Source: Bernardetia sp. ABR2-2B
GTDB lineage: Bacteria > Bacteroidota > Bacteroidia > Cytophagales > Bernardetiaceae
Direction: 5' to 3'
Assembly (NCBI RefSeq): GCF_037126435.1
Contig: NZ_CP147020.1
Coordinates: forward strand, 705,001-769,000
Length of the DNA: 64,000 nucleotides
Shown in pieces: positions 59,218-64,000 of this stretch. The stretch's first letter is position 1. Each line of letters opens with the position of its first letter. A model generated the notes under the pieces. The model saw only the letters and a list, made by a program, of their open reading frames with translations, made no database searches and was not told the origin of the DNA. Made by a program: the position numbers and the translations under genes.

Positions 59218-60273
59218 TTACTCTTCTTCTTCCATAATTTCCTCTGCAATCGTTCTGAAATAGCCTTCTAATTTGGCTGGATTACGTGGATGTTGTGTAT
59301 CTAGTTTTAGGCGAGTAGAATTTTCTCTTGATTCGGCAAGTATATCTGTTACATATTCCAAAATATCAAATGCTTCTTCTGCCATTGCATTTTCTCTATC
59401 TAAGGTAGGATTTACCTCTACCATTTCCCAAGCACAAACTTTATCATTACTTATCAAAAGAGAGTTGAGCTGTTTTGCTTGTTCTACACTAAGTCCATTC
59501 TCAACGGGCGTTCCTGTTCCTTCTGATATATTTGGGTCAAGACTATCTACATCAAATGAGATATAAATCAAATCACAGTCTTTAAGCTTATCCAAAACCT
59601 CTTCTACAATCTGCTCTACACCCTTATTTCTTACTTCTGCAGTAGGGAAATTACGAATGCCGTATTTGTTCATTAAAAACCTTTCTTCCTCTTCTACATC
59701 TCTAACAGCTACAAAAACAATATCATTTGGCAGAATATTTTGTCCATCTCCTCCTACGTGCTTGAGTTTGTTCCACCATTTTACAGTGTCATCATGAGGA
59801 GTATTCTTACGAGATTGTTTGTTGTCTTCTCCTGTGGCAATAGCTAGTGGCATTCCGTGTATATTTCCAGACGGACTAGTGTAAGGAGAATGTAAGTCTG
59901 CATGTGCATCTATCCAAATTGCACCAATTCTTTTGTTAGGATATGCTAGTTTTATTCCTGCTATCGAACCTGCTGCTGTGGAGTGGTCACCAGCCAAAAT
60001 TAGAGGAAAATAACCGTCTTCAATGGCATCTCTTACGGCATCGCATGTTCTACGTTCTACTTTATAGACAGCATCGATATATTTTGCATGTTCGTAAGGT
60101 GTAGGTTCGAAAAGCGCATCATTTTCAGTTTCTACTTCTGCAATATCAAAACGAATAAAATAATCGCTTCCTTTGTCTAAACAAGCTGTTTTGAGGGCAT
60201 CTACTCCCAAACTCGCTCCTCGTGTTCCTGCTCCTAATTCTGAGCGTACTTCAATAAGTTTTATAAAATCCAT
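59218..60273 (-). CDS. rocF: Arginase
   Basis: The 351-residue binuclear-manganese enzyme of the ureohydrolase family hydrolyses arginine to ornithine and urea. Metal ligands lie in AGDHSTA (His), WIDAHADLHSP (Asp, His, Asp) and SFDVDSLDP (two Asp). The SPSGNIHGMPLA motif is characteristic of arginase rather than agmatinase or formimidoylglutamase. The protein is about 50 residues longer than RocF of Bacillus, with an insert around 150-180 and a C-terminal extension ending in EEE. Arginase is the best call; the gene name follows the family. Confidence 0.85.
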   Translation of the reverse strand: MDFIKLIEVRSELGAGTRGASLGVDALKTACLDKGSDYFIRFDIAEVETENDALFEPTPYEHAKYIDAVYKVERRTCDAVRDAIEDGYFPLILAGDHSTAAGSIAGIKLAYPNKRIGAIWIDAHADLHSPYTSPSGNIHGMPLAIATGEDNKQSRKNTPHDDTVKWWNKLKHVGGDGQNILPNDIVFVAVRDVEEEERFLMNKYGIRNFPTAEVRNKGVEQIVEEVLDKLKDCDLIYISFDVDSLDPNISEGTGTPVENGLSVEQAKQLNSLLISNDKVCAWEMVEVNPTLDRENAMAEEAFDILEYVTDILAESRENSTRLKLDTQHPRNPAKLEGYFRTIAEEIMEEEE

Positions 60274-60603
60274 TGTTCGTATTAATAAAATGTGTGTGTG
60301 TTATTTTTTTTTGTATTGGTTTTATATTTTGTTGAAGCAAAAGACATCAATTTTTAATAAAACCTTTTGAAAAGTTTGATAAGATATAAAATTCAAATGC
60401 AAAACACTATTTCTTTTATATTTGAAGTCTGTTATAAGGCATAAAAAACTCCTGTTTTTTCATTTTGCAAAAGTAATTAAAATACATCAAAGAAAAATAT
60501 TTTAGAAGTTGATTCTCTATGATAAAATTGTATTATTAGAATAATTTAGCCTATGCAAATTTTATTTTATTTTGAAACAGTTTCTTTTTTTATCAAAAAA
60601 AAG

Positions 60604-60611
60604 TACCTTTG
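60604..60611 (+). promoter_or_regulatory. Promoter of the surface-protein gene, -7 box
   Basis: TACCTTTG is perfect; a TTTC -33 lies 19 bases upstream (60581-60584). The leader is about 120 bases. The 464-base gap 60274-60737 also holds a possible TACTTTTG box for arginase on the minus strand (60475-60468, no clear -33) and the heptamers at 60715-60728. I see no gene in it. Confidence 0.6.
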
Positions 60612-60714
60612 CAGCAGCAAATCCCCTCTATTACTATTTATTATATTTCTACACAGAATTATTTATAATTATAAATTACATTCTCAATCCCAAGAACAGT
60701 AATTATTGATTTCA

Positions 60715-60728
60715 TAATTCGTAATTGA
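60715..60728. repeat. TAATTCG/TAATTGA heptamer pair before the surface-protein gene
   Basis: Two 7-bp units identical to those at 1803-1816 lie nine bases upstream of the ATG at 60738. Confidence 0.55.
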
Positions 60729-60737
60729 ATTTCTTTG

Positions 60738-63700
60738 ATGACAAAATCATATTCTAATTTTAGAAACCAAATCAAAACTATACTATTTGGTTTCTCTCTG
60801 CTTTTTACATTATTCTTTTTTAGTACAACAACAGCAAATGCACAAGCCTTTCGTACTACTTGGGTAACAACTGATGGTACAATAAAAATTCCTACGAATA
60901 GGTCTAGTGGCATATACAATTATAATGTCACTTGGACAAATTTGAGTAATATAGGAGTAGGAGACGGTTCTATTACTAGAAGAAGAGGGCAATATACTAT
61001 TACAGGACTTAGAAACGGAGATACTTATGAAGTAGCTATTACAGGAAGTTTCCCTCATTTTCACATGAACAATGATAGCAATAACAAAAGTAAACTACAA
61101 ACTATAGAAGCATGGGGGAATATAGCTTGGAGGAGTATGGAAAATGCTTTTTTCGGTTGTTCCAACCTTATTTACAATGCTACTGATGTTCCAAATCTTT
61201 CTAGAGTAAGTAATCTAAAACGAATGTTCAAAAACTGTTCTGTATTTAATGCCGATATTGGAAACTGGAATACGAGTAATATCACAAATATGTTTGGGGT
61301 ATTTGAGTATGCTAGTTCTTTTAATCAACCTATTGATAACTGGAATACTCAAAGGGTAACTGATATGAGTTATATGTTTTATAAAGCTAGTTCTTTTAAT
61401 CAACCCATTGGAAATTGGAACACAGAGGATGTAAGAGATATGACATATATGTTTTTGGATGCTACTTCTTTTAATCAACCCATTGGAAATTGGAACACAG
61501 AGAATGTAGCAAGTATGAATAGTATGTTTATGGATGCTATTTCTTTTAATCAACCTATTGGGAGTTGGAATACTAGTAGTGTAAGAAATATGAGTCGTAT
61601 GTTTTTTGAGGCTACTTCTTTTAACCAACCTATCGGAAATTGGAATACAGATAATGTAAGAGATATGATTGGTATGTTTCGGGGAGCAAGTTCTTTTAAT
61701 CAAAACATTGGAAACTGGAATACTCAAAGTGTAACCAATATGAGTGAGATGTTTGTTAGAGCAAGTTCTTTTAATCAAAACATTGGAAACTGGAATATTA
61801 GTAATGTTACCTCAATGGGAGCGATGCTAAGTAATACTAGACTAAATACGCTTAACTATGATTCTACACTTATAGGTTGGGCTTCGCAAAATGTACAAAT
61901 AGATGTAAGACTAGGAGCTACTGGGCTTAATTACTGTAATAGTGAATCAGCACGTAATATACTCATTTCATCTCACAACTGGACAATTACAGGTGATTCA
62001 ACAATTGGAGCTTCAGTAAATAATATTACCTTACCACAAAATCAATTTGATTTGTGTCCAAATACACCTACTACTCTTGAAGTAGATGGAAATGGAGTAG
62101 TAACTTGGTATGATTCCCCTACAAACCCTGTTTCTATTCACACAGGAAGTAGTTTTGTTACACCACCTCTGACACAAGATTCTACTTATTTTTATGTTCA
62201 AGATTCAGTAGTTGGCTGTGGAGTGAGTAATAGATTGCCTATATTGGTTACTACTTCATCAATGGAAAACATGACGCCACCTCAAAATCAGTATGGAGTA
62301 TGTTTGAATGATACTACTGTTTTAGAAGTTAGTGGAAATGGAACAGTCTATTGGTACGATTCTCCTACGAGTACAACTCCTATTCATACAGGAACTCGTT
62401 TTACTACTCCAGTTCTGACCCAAGATTCTACTTATTTCTATGCCTTTGATTCTATTGTAGGTTGTAATAATGAAAGGCTAGAACTTTTAGTAACTGCTTT
62501 ATCATTGCTAAATGCAGTTAGTAAAACAAACTATACAGCTTATTTAGATGCTACTGGGCAGATTGACGTGAACGCTGTTTTGTTGGATAGTATTAGTTCA
62601 GCAGGTTGTGGTAATACAATTGCTTCTTATCTTTATGATGATACAGGATTTGCTACTCGTTCTTTTTCTTGTTTGGATTCTATTCAAAATGTGATTTTAC
62701 GAGTTACAGATAATAGTGGAAATACAGATACTTCTTCTACGGTTATTCATGTGAAAGACACTATTCCTCCAATCTTTACCACACGCATTGTTCCTGTTCA
62801 TTTTGGAGCGAGCAACCAAGCTGTTGTTCCTGCAAATTATTTCATTACGACATTGAGTGATAATTGTACTGATTCTACAGATATTTCTGTGGTTTTTAAT
62901 CATAGTGGAAGAGATAGTGTAACTTTATATTGTGGTAATCCACTTAGAAATCTTCAACTACGAGTTACTGATAGAGCAGGCAATGTAGTCATTCAGCCTG
63001 TTGAAATCCGTCCTACTTCTTCTATTTATGATTTTAATGTCAATATTGTGGGAGGCGTTTTCCGTCCTGCTATTCCTACTACGATTACTGTTTTGGCTAA
63101 TAACTATTCTTGTGCGCCAAAATCGGGTGAGCTAAAGGTAACTTTGCCTTCTACAGTAGCTTACAATTCTGCTTCTATCACACCAGATAGAATTGTGGGA
63201 AATAATCTATTTTGGGATGTAACAGATTTAAGTTATGATAGAAATTTTGTGGTAAGAATTTCTGTAACTCCAAATATTAGCTTAAATATTGGCGATGAAG
63301 TTTGTTTTTCAGGACATATTACCCCTGAAGTAAATGACCTTACTCGTTTGAATAACTTAAAACAATACTGCTTCCCAATCGTAAACTCTTACGACCCTAA
63401 CGACAAACAAGTCTATCCACAAGGAGTCTGTGATGAGAAATTTACGCAGCGTTCAGATTTGCCTCTGACTTATACGATTCGTTTCCAAAACACAGGAAAC
63501 GCACCTGCTTTGAATGTAAATATTGTAGACTCGTTGAGTAATTTGTTAGATAGAAGTTCTTTAAGAGTTGTTGGAAGTAGCCATCCGATGGTGGTTGATA
63601 CAACAGCAAATAATAATGTTATTAATTTTAAATTTGATAATATTAATCTTCCTGATAGCACTTCTAGTCCAGAGTTAAGTCAAGGTTATGTTATTTTTGA

Positions 63701-64000
63701 GGTTTCTGAACAAGATACAGGTCGTTTGGACACTGCACGTATTGAAAACAAATCCTATATTTATTTTGATACGAACGCACCGATTATCACAAATACAGTC
63801 AAAAATACAGTGGTAGATATTTTACCAAACTGTAATCCATCTGATGGAACTCCAATTGCAGATTGTCAGTTGCCAACCAATCTGACAGCAGAAACACTTT
63901 CTGCAACAAGAGTAAAACTTTCTTGGACAACTCCAGCAAATACGAATGCAATCAATTATGAGATTTATAGAAATAATCAATTACTACAAACTGTCGTTGC
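60738..64000 (+). CDS. BspA-like surface protein with DUF285 repeats, 5' part
   Basis: The frame is open from the ATG at 60738 to the window end (1087 residues, incomplete). A signal peptide ends near residue 36 (TANAQA). Residues 167-366 hold eight 25-residue DUF285 repeats ([21 protein letters not shown]), as in BspA-family adhesins. Two Ig-like modules follow (about 434-580, each with WYDSPT and TQDSTYFY), then an HYR-like or cadherin-like region (about 605-755) and the Bacteroidota surface module with [13 protein letters not shown] (about 882-1030). A fibronectin type III domain starts near 1045. This points to a very large adhesin or gliding-associated protein, probably exported by type IX secretion. 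The C-terminal sorting domain lies outside the window. Confidence 0.9.
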   Translation, partial: MTKSYSNFRNQIKTILFGFSLLFTLFFFSTTTANAQAFRTTWVTTDGTIKIPTNRSSGIYNYNVTWTNLSNIGVGDGSITRRRGQYTITGLRNGDTYEVAITGSFPHFHMNNDSNNKSKLQTIEAWGNIAWRSMENAFFGCSNLIYNATDVPNLSRVSNLKRMFKNCSVFNADIGNWNTSNITNMFGVFEYASSFNQPIDNWNTQRVTDMSYMFYKASSFNQPIGNWNTEDVRDMTYMFLDATSFNQPIGNWNTENVASMNSMFMDAISFNQPIGSWNTSSVRNMSRMFFEATSFNQPIGNWNTDNVRDMIGMFRGASSFNQNIGNWNTQSVTNMSEMFVRASSFNQNIGNWNISNVTSMGAMLSNTRLNTLNYDSTLIGWASQNVQIDVRLGATGLNYCNSESARNILISSHNWTITGDSTIGASVNNITLPQNQFDLCPNTPTTLEVDGNGVVTWYDSPTNPVSIHTGSSFVTPPLTQDSTYFYVQDSVVGCGVSNRLPILVTTSSMENMTPPQNQYGVCLNDTTVLEVSGNGTVYWYDSPTSTTPIHTGTRFTTPVLTQDSTYFYAFDSIVGCNNERLELLVTALSLLNAVSKTNYTAYLDATGQIDVNAVLLDSISSAGCGNTIASYLYDDTGFATRSFSCLDSIQNVILRVTDNSGNTDTSSTVIHVKDTIPPIFTTRIVPVHFGASNQAVVPANYFITTLSDNCTDSTDISVVFNHSGRDSVTLYCGNPLRNLQLRVTDRAGNVVIQPVEIRPTSSIYDFNVNIVGGVFRPAIPTTITVLANNYSCAPKSGELKVTLPSTVAYNSASITPDRIVGNNLFWDVTDLSYDRNFVVRISVTPNISLNIGDEVCFSGHITPEVNDLTRLNNLKQYCFPIVNSYDPNDKQVYPQGVCDEKFTQRSDLPLTYTIRFQNTGNAPALNVNIVDSLSNLLDRSSLRVVGSSHPMVVDTTANNNVINFKFDNINLPDSTSSPELSQGYVIFEVSEQDTGRLDTARIENKSYIYFDTNAPIITNTVKNTVVDILPNCNPSDGTPIADCQLPTNLTAETLSATRVKLSWTTPANTNAINYEIYRNNQLLQTVV
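61236..61835 (+). repeat. Eight 75-bp in-frame tandem repeats (DUF285)
   Basis: Units begin at 61236, 61311, 61386, 61461, 61536, 61611, 61686 and 61761, exactly 75 bp apart, each coding 25 residues. The first and last are more divergent. Neighbouring central units share long stretches of DNA identity, which points to recent duplication or gene conversion. Confidence 0.9.

Noticed and set aside
61215-61778. Open frame on the minus strand with regular repeats (TSISYTxSIPVxNxLIKRT-like)
   Set aside because: It is the antisense shadow of the 75-bp DUF285 repeats; a 75-bp period keeps any frame periodic on both strands.
61236-61835. CRISPR-like array
   Set aside because: Unit length is 75 bp with no unique spacers, and the array is in frame inside a coding sequence.
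1-64000. tRNA, rRNA, tmRNA or riboswitch genes
   Set aside because: I looked for clover-leaf arms and known conserved cores and found none I could support by eye; a covariance-model scan would decide.

Overview
The window reads as chromosomal DNA of an AT-rich member of the Bacteroidota, most likely a gliding or marine Cytophagales relative (for example of the Bernardetia/Flexibacter litoralis kind). That placement is inference. It rests on lineage-typical families (DUF4296, DUF3822, YfiR/DUF4154, the surface-protein 'YDPNDK' domain, alpha-2-macroglobulin, archaemetzincin lipoprotein), on promoters of the Bacteroidota type (TTTG about 20 bases before TAnnTTTG), and on the lack of Shine-Dalgarno sequences before most genes. 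I see no rRNA or tRNA genes, no complete insertion sequence, no CRISPR array and no prophage.

Layout. 1-12.8 kb: the 3' end of a YD-like protein, a DinB-fold protein, ribBA, a KtrA/TrkA-type RCK protein, udk, an LTA-synthase-type sulfatase-fold enzyme, an L,D-transpeptidase, a GAF/PAS sensor without a kinase, a MazG-type pyrophosphohydrolase and a DUF481 outer-membrane protein. 12.9-23.3 kb: rpsU with a long leader, two lipoproteins, recQ, a DUF2520 dehydrogenase-like protein, a ThiF/E1-like enzyme, DUF3822, a Baeyer-Villiger-like flavin monooxygenase and YfiR. 23.6-28.0 kb: a thioester alpha-2-macroglobulin. 28.3-32.2 kb: an accessory pair, an LRR-Roc-COR-TIR (Roco) protein and a DUF1016/YhcG PD-(D/E)XK nuclease, which looks like a defence locus. 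32.3-42.6 kb: a lipoprotein, recG, three tandem paralogues that start with a small C2HC RING-like zinc domain (two fused to RDD membrane domains), a secreted protein, mutL, an archaemetzincin lipoprotein, DUF2945 and a nucleoside phosphorylase. 42.7-48.0 kb: a lipoprotein, a secreted caspase-family protein, a CPBP protease, an AstE/AspA-type deacylase and a phosphodiester glycosidase gene broken by an in-frame stop. 48.1-60.3 kb: rsmH, hutH, a fourth zinc-domain paralogue, an amidase, a small membrane protein, GNAT, a TPR lipoprotein, ychF, panB, thiL, rplY and arginase. 60.7-64.0 kb: the 5' end of a giant surface protein with DUF285 (BspA-type) repeats.

Most of the genes are unrelated housekeeping or envelope genes in short transcription units ended by hairpin terminators. 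The repeat landscape is the other striking layer. Two related ~110-bp elements carry paired hairpins and inverted ends (13.4 and 28.1 kb), and a different hairpin pair lies at 58.3 kb. Degenerate 7-bp tandem repeats of several sequence families sit next to gene starts and stops, and one such array has been absorbed in frame into mutL. The best candidates for undescribed biology are the Roco-TIR/DUF1016 pair and the dispersed family of zinc-domain membrane proteins.
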